Origin: Pieris napi
Taxonomy: Eukaryota > Arthropoda > Insecta > Lepidoptera > Pieridae
Direction: 5' to 3'
Length of the DNA stretch: 64,000 nt
NCBI RefSeq assembly: GCF_905475465.1
Contig: NC_062241.1
Span: 5,828,001-5,892,000 of the forward strand
Shown piece by piece: positions 1 through 9,500 of the stretch. The notes under the pieces are model-generated. The model was not told the DNA's origin. It saw nothing but the letters and a program-made list of their open reading frames with translations, and ran no database searches. Made by a program: the position numbers and the translations under genes. Positions within the stretch are counted from its first letter, which is position 1. The number at the start of each line of letters is the position of its first letter.

Positions 1-2057
1 GAAAGATGGTAATATTACCGAGTTAAAGCGTACAGTTTTTAAAGGCCTTCCCCAAGGTTCGGTACTAAGCCCACTTTTATATAATATTTACACGTATGAT
101 TTAGAATTATCTATAAATTCCCATATAAATGTGCTACAATATGCAGATGATCTTCTTTTTTATTCCGTTGATAAATCTGTGGTTAAGGCTTGCAATTCCA
201 TGTCTAGTTCACTTAATTGTCTTAATATCTGGTTAGTTAAAAATGGCCTAGATCTATCAGTTTCCAAAAGTTCTATAGTCGTATTTTCCAAAAAACGCAC
301 AACTCCTATAATAAATGTGACCTTCAATGGTCAATCTTTGCCACTCCAAACAAAAATTAAATTTTTAGGAGTTATATTGGATTCAAAATTGTCTGGACTT
401 GCCCATTATGAACATGTTGTTATGAAATGTGCACAGCTGCTTAACATCATGAAATGCCTTTCAGGTGTATGGTGGGGTGCTCATCCGTTTTCTATGAAAC
501 TTGTGTATAACGCGCTTATAAGATCTGTTTTAGATTATGGCACATTTCTCTTAGATGGAGGAAGTGTCTTGGGAAGTAAAAAACTTGATGTCATTCAGTC
601 AAAAGCTTTGAGAATTGTGACAGGAGTAATGAAATCAAGCCCATCCAATGCTTTACAAGTAGAATGCTGCGATCCTCCTTTAAAATTAAGAAGGCAATTT
701 TTAAGTGATCGATTCTTGTTCAAATCTATGCAGTTTTCTAACCACCCTCTACATGGAAGGCTGCATGAATTGAACAATATTATTTATACATCCCGTTACT
801 GGCGTCACAAATCATTACCATGTCTAATAATAAGCTTTCGTAAATTTTTAACATTACACAGCCGCATTCATCGATCTCCATCATTACCCATATTTATGAC
901 ACAATTCAATTCTTTAATTCTTGATCCGGATATAAGATATAATATAGGCGTCCGTAAGCAAGATATTCTGGAAACAAATATTCGTTTCATGAGTAGCGTT
1001 GAGGAACAAAATTGGGAAGGTTGGGATTATATTTTTACAGATGCCTCTAAAATCTCTGTTGATGATTGTGTTGGAGTTGGTCTAATTCATTGGCAACATA
1101 AAATAATTCAAAAGATTAAACTTCCTCCTGAATCCTCTGTTTTTACTGGAGAGTGTTTTGCTCTTTTAAAAGCTTTAGAACTAGTTATTTTATTAAAATC
1201 TAAAAGTACAATCATATTTTCAGACTCAAAAAGTGCACTACAATCTCTTGAAAAATTTCCTTTCCAAATGAAACTTTGTTATCCTATTATTTGCGAAATA
1301 CGTGATAAGCTTTTAATATGTTCTCAAAGAAATTACACCGTTATCTTTGCATGGATTCCAAGTCACAGTGGAATTAAAGGAAACGAGAAAGCCGATGAGC
1401 TTGCTAAAGAAGCTATAAAGGATGGAGACATAGTCCCATACATTAATTATTGTCATGATTTAGCTGCTCTCCCGAAAACCCATCTTTGGGAGTCATGGAA
1501 TGATGTTTGGTTGAGAAGCAGCAAGTTCAAAGGCAAACATTATGCTGAAATTCAACCCAGGATCCCCAGTAGACCATGGTTCTTTGAGATTAAAAGTTCT
1601 AAAACTGTCACTTCTATCATTTCCAGAATGCGTTTAGGACATGTTTGTACACCTCATCATTTAGCAAGGCTTCGTATTATTGATAGTAATATTTGTGAGT
1701 GTGGAGAAGATATTGGTGACCTTGACCATATTTTCTTTTCTTGTTCCCAATATGACCGTACCTCCTTTCTGAATTCTTTACAATCACTTCATGTTCCGTT
1801 TCCGACTAAAATCTCCTGCCTTTTGCTTTATCCTTTATTGTATTATAATGTATTATCTTCTTTCATAATCTATAATAATATTAAGATGTAATATGTTTAT
1901 GTACATATTTTATTTTTAACCAGCTTATCCCTTTATTTCCTTCTGATGTCTTTGTTTATTTTTTTTCGCGTGTAGTTTCCCAACCTTTTACTTGAAACTG
2001 GCATAAAGTTGAAGCTGTTGCCATAATATTAAAAAATAAAAAAAAAAATATGAAAAA
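1..2057 (+). mobile_element. non-LTR retrotransposon, 3' part (I/RNase H group)
   Basis: The element enters from beyond the left edge of the window. It contains the downstream half of the polymerase ORF and a 3' tail. The tail after the stop codon is about 150 bases of AT-rich untranslated sequence ending in an A-rich run near 2030-2057, as expected for target-primed reverse transcription. A reverse transcriptase followed by an RNase H domain and a C-terminal Cys/His cluster is typical of I-like and related LINE groups. The exact clade cannot be set without a tree. No target-site duplication can be tested because the 5' end is missing. Confidence 0.85.
2..1891 (+). CDS. LINE ORF2 fragment: reverse transcriptase + RNase H (5' incomplete)
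   Basis: The frame is open from position 2, with no start in the window, to the stop at 1891. The conserved block GLPQGSVLSPLL is encoded near 56-94 and the catalytic YADD box follows at about 140-151. A full RNase H domain comes next, and all four acidic catalytic positions are visible: D in FTDAS (codon near 1040), E in TGECFAL (near 1151), D in FSDSKSAL (near 1223) and D in NEKADELA (near 1394). The histidine of WIPSHSG is also present. The C-terminus has a CxC...H...C cluster (CECGEDIGDLDH) near 1695-1725. It makes DNA copies of its own RNA. The long uninterrupted frame suggests a fairly recent insertion. The upstream endonuclease region lies outside the window. Confidence 0.9.
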   Translation, partial: KDGNITELKRTVFKGLPQGSVLSPLLYNIYTYDLELSINSHINVLQYADDLLFYSVDKSVVKACNSMSSSLNCLNIWLVKNGLDLSVSKSSIVVFSKKRTTPIINVTFNGQSLPLQTKIKFLGVILDSKLSGLAHYEHVVMKCAQLLNIMKCLSGVWWGAHPFSMKLVYNALIRSVLDYGTFLLDGGSVLGSKKLDVIQSKALRIVTGVMKSSPSNALQVECCDPPLKLRRQFLSDRFLFKSMQFSNHPLHGRLHELNNIIYTSRYWRHKSLPCLIISFRKFLTLHSRIHRSPSLPIFMTQFNSLILDPDIRYNIGVRKQDILETNIRFMSSVEEQNWEGWDYIFTDASKISVDDCVGVGLIHWQHKIIQKIKLPPESSVFTGECFALLKALELVILLKSKSTIIFSDSKSALQSLEKFPFQMKLCYPIICEIRDKLLICSQRNYTVIFAWIPSHSGIKGNEKADELAKEAIKDGDIVPYINYCHDLAALPKTHLWESWNDVWLRSSKFKGKHYAEIQPRIPSRPWFFEIKSSKTVTSIISRMRLGHVCTPHHLARLRIIDSNICECGEDIGDLDHIFFSCSQYDRTSFLNSLQSLHVPFPTKISCLLLYPLLYYNVLSSFIIYNNIKM

Positions 2058-3229
2058 AAGTGTTATTTAAAGTAAGCTGTGTAAAAGATTGGTTAAAGGG
2101 GTAAAATATTGTGTAAATTATTTAAACCGACGGATTTCAGTCACGTGACACAAAACAGTCACAGATTTGCCTAGTTGACGGAAACGTAGCATACTTGTAC
2201 ATAATATGTGTCTAACACTATAATAATTCTAGTATTACTGTCTGAATGTTTTTTGTCATATATGTGTTATTCCAGAATAATACCTAATGAACACCAAAAA
2301 CTTGACGTTGAAAAATTTTTTGAATTTGAATTATTAAAGCCGAATTCACTATATGAATATGAATTTAAAAATAAAACGAAAACAGTTTTATAGTCACATA
2401 TAAATAATCTGAAATAGTTTTTAAAATATTGTTAAATAGCCCACAAATCAAATGAAGCTCTGTGCTGGCTAAAAAAACTGTTTCAGTATTTAGTATCCCT
2501 TTTTTTCAGCTTTTAGCGACCTAGCATAACGTACATTACATAGAAGATACCAGCTTACAGCTACTTATTTTATATTTATTAGTCTGTGGGCATTTCTGAT
2601 TACGCTCTGTCCTCTAATTCTTATTTCTTTTTCATTCTATTTACTATTATGCCATTTTATCAGTGATGCCATCTTGGGGGTTTTCCTTCAAATGTAGGGG
2701 TTACCTAGATGTCCTGGGAGTTTGGTACATTTATTTAGGGGGTGCTTTAAGAACAATTTTACTTAAGAAACGTATGACTCCATACTATTTAGTATTAAGC
2801 CTAGAACCCAATCAACAAACTACACAATATGTGGATTCCAAACGCGGCAATAACTGAAATATCAAAAAGCTATAAACCTAGATAGAAATAACAGCTGTTT
2901 ATACTACTTTTATTTTTATGCATGTTTGAAATTACCTCTCGAACCGAGTGTACAAAAAAAATTTATGGGTTTTAAATCGAAATTTAGGGGTATTTTAAGT
3001 TGGTTCTAGGGGGAATATGCCGTAGGAGTTGGCAATTGGCATCACTCAAAATGGTTAGTAATTATTAATTAGTGTTCAAAATGGTGGATAAATGAAACAT
3101 TTTTTTAGACGGGTCGTCAAGTAAAAATACAGTTTAATATAACATACGCAATAAAGCACGCCATCAAAAAGAAAATGCAGGGTTATACAATTATTTTTCT
3201 TGGAATCTAATGCATAGTATTTATGCAAG
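2058..3229. other. non-coding stretch with a possible small TIR element
   Basis: No convincing exon is visible. Two short ORFs (61 and 64 codons) show no family likeness. The boundaries AGTGATGCC at 2662-2670 and GGCATCACT at 3038-3046 are a 9-base inverted pair enclosing about 385 bases with several GGGG/AGGGG runs. This could be a small inverted-repeat element, but no target duplication is obvious. The stretch 3060-3229 may be intron or flank of the gene that follows. Confidence 0.35.
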
Positions 3230-4018
3230 GCTGCACTAGATAATGCTTTAATTCAGCAATGTCTTGAAAGTTTACTAGCTACGAATATACCTTATTACTG
3301 CCTCCTAATGCCCAGACCCACAGTAGCACAACAACTTTGTCATGAAATTGTTGAACCAATATTAAAAGCATCCGCTAATAATGTCAAGTCTAACATGTCT
3401 AGAAAGTCCATCAAATTTACCAATAGCAAAAATGAAGCAAAGCCTACACATTCAGCCTGTGTTGAAAAAAAGCGTGCTGTAAGCAAAATTGTGCCTATAG
3501 GAAATACCAAATCTGGTATTAATACTCTTAAAGCTCGAGAAATATTGAAGAAGCATTTCATTGATTTCGGTATAAATACCTTAATCTCTGGTCCACTAAG
3601 ATGTGACAATTACTGTGTAACTATGGTACGAAGCAGAGATCAAAATCCTTGTAAATGTTCACAAAAAAAGGTAAATGGTAAAGGCAGCAACAAAATTATC
3701 CAAACACTTAGTTCAAAAAGTTTTTCACACACAGATAAAGCATGTTCTCATCACATTGATGCTGTAAATTGTGGAATACAAGTTTTTGACAAACAAAATA
3801 TACTAAAACCAACACTAAAGAAATCGAAGTCTAAAAATAATATTAATTTTAATATTCCATATCAAGATTCATTTATTATTGGAAGCGGCAAGAGATTTAA
3901 TAAACCAAGTATGCATAAAAAATTTACAGCTTTCCCTAATAGAACAGAAAATGCAAATCATTTTGGAGGTAATAGATGGGCATTATCAGACTTTCCAATA
4001 AGAGGGCCAGATTTTTAG
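3230..4018 (+). CDS. unrecognised basic protein, probable terminal exon
   Basis: I do not recognise this protein. An in-frame ATG at 3308 gives 236 residues, but the same frame stays open and protein-like back to an acceptor-like AG at 3228-3229, giving about 26 further residues (AALDNALIQQ...). It therefore reads better as the last exon of a spliced gene. The product is rich in Lys, Asn and Ser with scattered Cys/His (for example CKCS and CSHH) and has no signal peptide or membrane segment. The C-terminus is FPIRGPDF. A poly(A) signal sits 22 bases after the stop. It runs tail-to-tail with CNOT9. Upstream exons were not found and may lie beyond the LINE at the left edge. An intronless short gene starting at 3308 is the alternative. 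Confidence 0.5.
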   Translation, partial: AALDNALIQQCLESLLATNIPYYCLLMPRPTVAQQLCHEIVEPILKASANNVKSNMSRKSIKFTNSKNEAKPTHSACVEKKRAVSKIVPIGNTKSGINTLKAREILKKHFIDFGINTLISGPLRCDNYCVTMVRSRDQNPCKCSQKKVNGKGSNKIIQTLSSKSFSHTDKACSHHIDAVNCGIQVFDKQNILKPTLKKSKSKNNINFNIPYQDSFIIGSGKRFNKPSMHKKFTAFPNRTENANHFGGNRWALSDFPIRGPDF

Positions 4019-4040
4019 TAATATGATCTTTTTATATTGA

Positions 4041-4046
4041 AATAAA
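4041..4046 (+). terminator. poly(A) signal of the 3230-4018 gene
   Basis: AATAAA lies 22 bases past the stop codon at 4018 and is followed by T-rich sequence near 4070. Confidence 0.5.
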
Positions 4047-4068
4047 ACAAGAATACAAAACTATAAAA

Positions 4069-4163
4069 TTTATTTTTGTAAAATTTACGGTCCATTTTAC
4101 AACTGCGTATTATGCTACTGTTTTCATGTTGGTCTGTACCTAAAAATAGTAAACTGATTTATT
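4069..4163 (-). terminator. CNOT9: candidate poly(A) signals of CNOT9
   Basis: Reverse-strand AATAAA occurs at 4158-4163 and 4069-4074, about 350-450 bases past the CNOT9 stop. Use of either would bring the two convergent transcripts' 3' ends within about 100 bases of each other or make them overlap. Confidence 0.35.
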
Positions 4164-4516
4164 GCGAATATCTTGCACATTTGTACATTAGTTATAGAAT
4201 TTTTTCTATCTACCTAAACAGAAAATAATTCTGTGTTTCACAAGGCCTAAATTTACAAGAGCATACTCCTAATATTAAATAGAATAATACATTTCAATGA
4301 TTTTCTTTATAGTTTAAATTATAAGAATAGCTAATTAAATATAAATTAATAGGTTTAAAATTGTAACAATTATAACAATAGTATTCCTACTACTTTAATA
4401 GAATTTAGTAATACCACAAAAATTATATTAAAGAGATAATAATAATTTATATTACAATATAGTTACCACTATATTTGAAATGTTTTGTAGAGGATGTAAT
4501 TGAATAAAGATAATTC

Positions 4517-5413
4517 TCACATGTTTGCTTGAGCAGGACTTGCCGGTGCTGGTTGAGCTTCTAAATTCTTGATTAATTGTGCAAGCCAATGCTTAGTAGA
4601 ATTATCTTCTTGTAAACAAGCGGTAAATGTTGCATCACGCAATTGATCTGGGAGACATTGTCTTAAAGCTTCCCTAGCTCTAGGATTATCTGACAAGCGT
4701 AAGTAACATCGGACAACATGTTTTAGAAGCCTTGCAGATGGATCTTTAGCTAGAGATAATACCATTTTTCCTAATATCATAGCTACATGGGAAAATCTAT
4801 CATATGTTTGGCATATGTAACACAGGCCACTATCATCTAATAGGATCTTTTGTAGGATGAATGTAGCTACTGTCTTTGATAATTCTGATCCATTTTCCAT
4901 AATACGTAAGCACAAAGGAATAATTTCAGTTGTTAATAGGAATGTTATAACTTCTTGTTCATCTGTTTTGACTAATGCTCCTATTACTCCAAGACTGGTA
5001 AGGCGGAGATATTCAAAAGGGCGAGTTTTGGAAACTGTATGCAGAAAAGGATAGAGAAAGAGAGGAACATGAGCTTGTAAAAAAGCTGACCTTGTCTCTG
5101 GATGAGATGCAACACACTGCATTAAAGCTAATGCATTACAAACTCGATTGCTTTGATGTGCTGTCAGAGTTGCAGGAATCATGGCCACATAAATGTTCGT
5201 TATTTCTTGTAACAGTGCTGCTATGGTGCCAAAACTATGCCATAGCATAGGTGCCAAATCTGGTACAACTTCCCTCTTTTTACTAAGTTCCAAGAGTGCA
5301 TTTTCCCGAGTTTCGGGATTGCAAAGTTCTAATATCCAGGAATAAATCTTTTCTCTGTCCACAACAGTTTGCATGTTGGCTGGACTTTGCTGCGAGCTCA
5401 TAGTAGTATGCAT
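4517..5413 (-). CDS. CNOT9: CCR4-NOT complex subunit 9 (Rcd-1/CAF40)
   Basis: The protein is 298 residues, against 299 in human CNOT9. CNOT9 is an armadillo-repeat adaptor of the CCR4-NOT deadenylase that helps recruit the complex to mRNAs through partner proteins. Stretches strongly conserved in the family are readable: PETRENALLELSKKR, VPDLAPMLWHSFGTI, LTAHQSNRVCNAL, HPETRSAFL, FEYLRLTSLGVIGALVK, LLKHVVRCYLRLS and REALRQCLPDQL. The ORF runs further 5' to 5464, but the Met at 5413 (MHTTMSS) fits the family N-terminus. The C-terminal tail (PAPASPAQANM) is unlike the vertebrate one. The whole CDS is one exon. The gene is divergent from HEATR5B and convergent with the 3230-4018 gene. Confidence 0.97.
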   Translation of the reverse strand: MHTTMSSQQSPANMQTVVDREKIYSWILELCNPETRENALLELSKKREVVPDLAPMLWHSFGTIAALLQEITNIYVAMIPATLTAHQSNRVCNALALMQCVASHPETRSAFLQAHVPLFLYPFLHTVSKTRPFEYLRLTSLGVIGALVKTDEQEVITFLLTTEIIPLCLRIMENGSELSKTVATFILQKILLDDSGLCYICQTYDRFSHVAMILGKMVLSLAKDPSARLLKHVVRCYLRLSDNPRAREALRQCLPDQLRDATFTACLQEDNSTKHWLAQLIKNLEAQPAPASPAQANM

Positions 5414-6510
5414 CACAATAAAATTAATTTTAACTTCGCTGACATAAAGCTTGTAATATAACAATTACTGCTTTGTGTGTTTGCGGTTAATTGGTAATAT
5501 AGAGAATAATATAACGTTAGCTTCAAGTAACGACTACTATGAATTACTTACGACTATCACTATAGAAAATTAATATTCGTCTATTATAGAATGTAGTAGT
5601 AAAGGTTATATTCAGATTTAAGATAAAAGTACACAAATGAACAATTTTTCTCTTAAACAATTCTTCGATTAGTAACCACACAGTCCACACACTAAAAGTT
5701 AGAATTTAAAACAGATTACAGAATGCCATTTACTAAATACGATTTGGCATTTACATATTTTTCACTGATAATATCTTGTTATTAAGCGTTCTTCCTAATC
5801 TGTGGTAGGTAGAGCTCTACTAGATACGTATAGAGTACTCACGTAACAAATCTTTTGCTATTCTGTAGTTATCACTGTCAGGTGTCAATTTGGAAAATTG
5901 GAGTTATTTGTTATTTTACTGTGGTCTGTATTTATTATCTATTGACTATTACTTATTAGTAATTACTAATTAGTCCCTACTCCCTAGTGGAAACTGGAAA
6001 GTCTCTAGACCCTTTAGTTCAGCAAAGATTTTTTGCACAATTGTGTTTTTAAATGGATTATGGAATTCATGTAATGTTTAACGAATTAAGAAAGGAAATT
6101 AACTAATATATTTTTTTAATAAGTAAAGTATTGATAAGTTTTGAATCGAAGAACATCCTAGTTTGAATACCAAAACTAGCCTTCATATGTAGAAATTATT
6201 ATCGAGCTATGTGATTTATTCTTTACTTAAAACATTTTATTGTAAATACGTAAGTTTATTTAAAATTCTATTAAAATATAATGTGTTTGCCATCCAATTA
6301 ACTATAGCAGATTCATCTGTGACGCCATTTATATATTTATGATTATCAATTATGATTATGAATGCATCCTGCAACTAATTTGATTATGTTATGTGCGGGA
6401 TACGGCCTTAATTGAGTACAGCCGGAGAGTTGCGAAGGGTCAGATGAGAAAACATGAATGTATGTAGATAATATTTTAAGGCTGATAAATAGTATTTGAA
6501 TTGCAGAATT
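5414..6510. promoter_or_regulatory. shared upstream region of CNOT9 and HEATR5B
   Basis: About 1.1 kb of AT-rich sequence separates the start codons of two divergent genes, so both promoters should lie here. I see no clear TATA box or other motif that I can assign. TTGCAG at 6501-6506, four bases before the HEATR5B start codon, looks like a splice acceptor. HEATR5B may therefore have an untranslated first exon somewhere in this stretch. This is an inference from position. Confidence 0.5.
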
Positions 6511-9500
6511 ATGGAAGTGTCCCATTCCTTAACACTCAATGAATCAGCCTTGCAGCAGCTTCCTGATGATAAAAAGCCACACTTTATATTTGAATGGTTA
6601 AGGTTTTTGGATAAAGTTTTAGTTGCAGCACATAAGGTAAGGAATTGCATACTTTAAAGTACAGTGGTACCTCAATATGCTAGCAATATTTTGCTTTGAG
6701 GTGAGAGCAAGATTTCAGATACGAGGAATTGCATGCTACATTGTATACACTTGGTGTTGTGAGCAGCATCTAACAGTTTCTCCCACCTCGGACTTAGCCT
6801 CAGTCTGTGTGGTTGTTTCCAAAATTTTTGATAAGTTGGGTTTGCTTTTTTTGCTATATATACATTTACAAAACATTATCATTTATAATGATGGATCCTA
6901 AGATGATGTCTATTGAATTAAAGGGTGAAATCATAGAAAAACAAGAGCACCTTGCTCAACCTTAAAATTTTCAAAGCAACTGAGGTTGGTGTTTTGGGAG
7001 CTGGAACAGATTAATGACTATTCAATTAATTTTAAGGGGGAAAATTGTTTTGAGATACCAGCAATTTGTTAATAAACAAGCAAGGTTACGGAACAAATTA
7101 AACTCATATGTTGAGGTACCACTTGTAACTTTATAAGAATAAAAATTGTTTTTATGATAAACAGATTTTTTTCCTTTTGGTTTTAAACTTTTAACTATGC
7201 ACCATTTGTGTAAATGCACCTATGCACCTGTAAAACATATGTAAGATTAGATGCAGCAATAAGTAATGTGAAAATTTATTAATTAATTAAACTTAAAATT
7301 TGTTTCTTTATTAACACATTTCAGTCTGATATAAAGAACTGTCAGCAGAAACTGGTAGCACAGTTACTTAACTTATTCCGAGAGAATCTTGGGGCACCAG
7401 CCCGAAGAGTTTTATCAAGATGTCTGGCTACATTATTCTCTGTTGGTGATACATTTCTGCTATTTGACACTGTCAATAAATGTAATGATATTATCAAAGT
7501 CAAGGATGATTCCCCTTCTTATTTACCAACTAGGCTGTAAGTATTAAATTAAGTTTTATTACGATAATGTAATTGTATCCTAGATTATTTACTTCTATAA
7601 CAAAAATATCAAGTAAAAATATAGTTTTTAGTCGATAACCATCATTGCTGACTATATCGCGAAAATACAAAAAACATTTTAATGCATCACATGGCTAAAA
7701 AATTTATATCTCAGCAATATTTCTGGAACGGTATATGGCTAATTATTTTGTCTTTACATAGTCTACATACATGGTTTGGCTATTACCTATGGCTGTAATG
7801 GCGGACGAAATCATACGCGTTGCAAAAGATTATATTATTTTAAAGTCAAAAAAAAAAACTAAGAAAATGTGGATTCCACCTTATTCATGATACATTAGAT
7901 ATTTTAATACACAAATGTCAAAGAGTGACTTTCATCACATTATTTACAAGACTGGACCAATGATACAATAAAATATCCTAACATGAGAAAATCTATACCT
8001 GTTGTTACAAGATTAGCTATAACTACGATTTTTACTATGAAAAAGGGACGCACTTAGGCCGTAGACAGCAATAATATGAAGAAATATTGAAGTATTTTCG
8101 ATTACAAAGCAATCGTTCCGGCCATACGGCTGAGACACTAAACATTCATCGCACATACTAAAAAAATATTTGGCAATATATCCCGGCCATACTAAAAATA
8201 TTGCCGAGTATTGCATAATCTAGCCGTAAATGCTACCAGCCACCCTCTCGCAACTATACATTTTGGTGAATAAATGGCCCGAGTAGGAGCCTCTTTAAAC
8301 ACATAGTATTTTAATGGCTGAATCATTAATAAATAAGCTCTTGGTGTATTTTGGGTAGTAGCAATGGACTGTAAAAATGGGTGTATTAACTTTAATATTC
8401 TGCGTAGAGCTGCAATTTGCTGTTTAGGCAGTATGTATGAGAAGCTTGGCCGAATGATGGGAAGATCATATGAGGAGACTGTATCCACCCTTGTGAAGTC
8501 ACTGAAAAGTGCTGAATCTCAAACTAGACTCGAAATTATGATTACCTTGGAGAAGGTAGGTTTCATATTGTTGTTATAATTGTGACTGGACTGAACATTA
8601 TTATTATGATAATTTGTCGTTATGCCTTAGTATTTAAAGATAATTCAAATCATGGGTAAGATAAAGTGTTATGTATGGTATGACAAATTTAAGCTTTTTA
8701 TTAATCAAATCATAATCATTTACTCATATAGGTAAGACAAAGTAGTGTACATGAACATCGAAAAAGAAATAAATATATGTATATTAAATGCTTTTTATTT
8801 TACATTTACTGCCAGTTCTCAAATCAAGGCCGTAGAACGGAAGAGAAGGACTGGCAATAAACTCTCTGTCACTCTTTTTAATCGCCAAGTTTTTTGCAAC
8901 CCCCACGGGCTCTGCATACAAATAACTGGCAGGCCTATTTCACAATTCTATTTAATTAAGACCTTTTCAGACACATGGTTAACCTACAGATTAGACTAAG
9001 CTACAAATATTATAAATTTGTGTCAAATAATAATCATTATTATTATTTTAATAAATAGCAAATGTAATATACAATAATTATTTCACTCATTGAATGTCTT
9101 GAATGTTAAAATTTTAATAATATTTCAAAGAGCAATGATTTAGTCAAATATTCAACATTTTTTACTCAAGTACATTTTTGTTTAATTGAATAATAATAAC
9201 AACTTTTAGATTTGTGTGGGAATGGGAACTGCAGCTGGTAATGTGCTACGGGAAGTTTCAAGGGCTGCGCGTGCTTCGCTACTGAACGAGCGGTCTACGC
9301 CAGTTCGCGCAGCTGCCGCGAATGCGTTAAAGAGTATGTTACCGCTACAGAAGTTGACACCCGCTGATGTTGATGCTATCGCTGCTGCTTGCTTGCGGGC
9401 TGCTCATCCTAGCGATTACCAGCTTAGGTATAAAAAAATATATATATTGTTATTGAAGCAATTATTGTTTGTGTATTCACTAGTGTTTAAAATCATGTAT

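Noticed and set aside
2208..2393. 61-codon ORF with a signal-peptide-like start
   Set aside because: The hydrophobic start is AT-driven, there is no gene context, and no family match is apparent.
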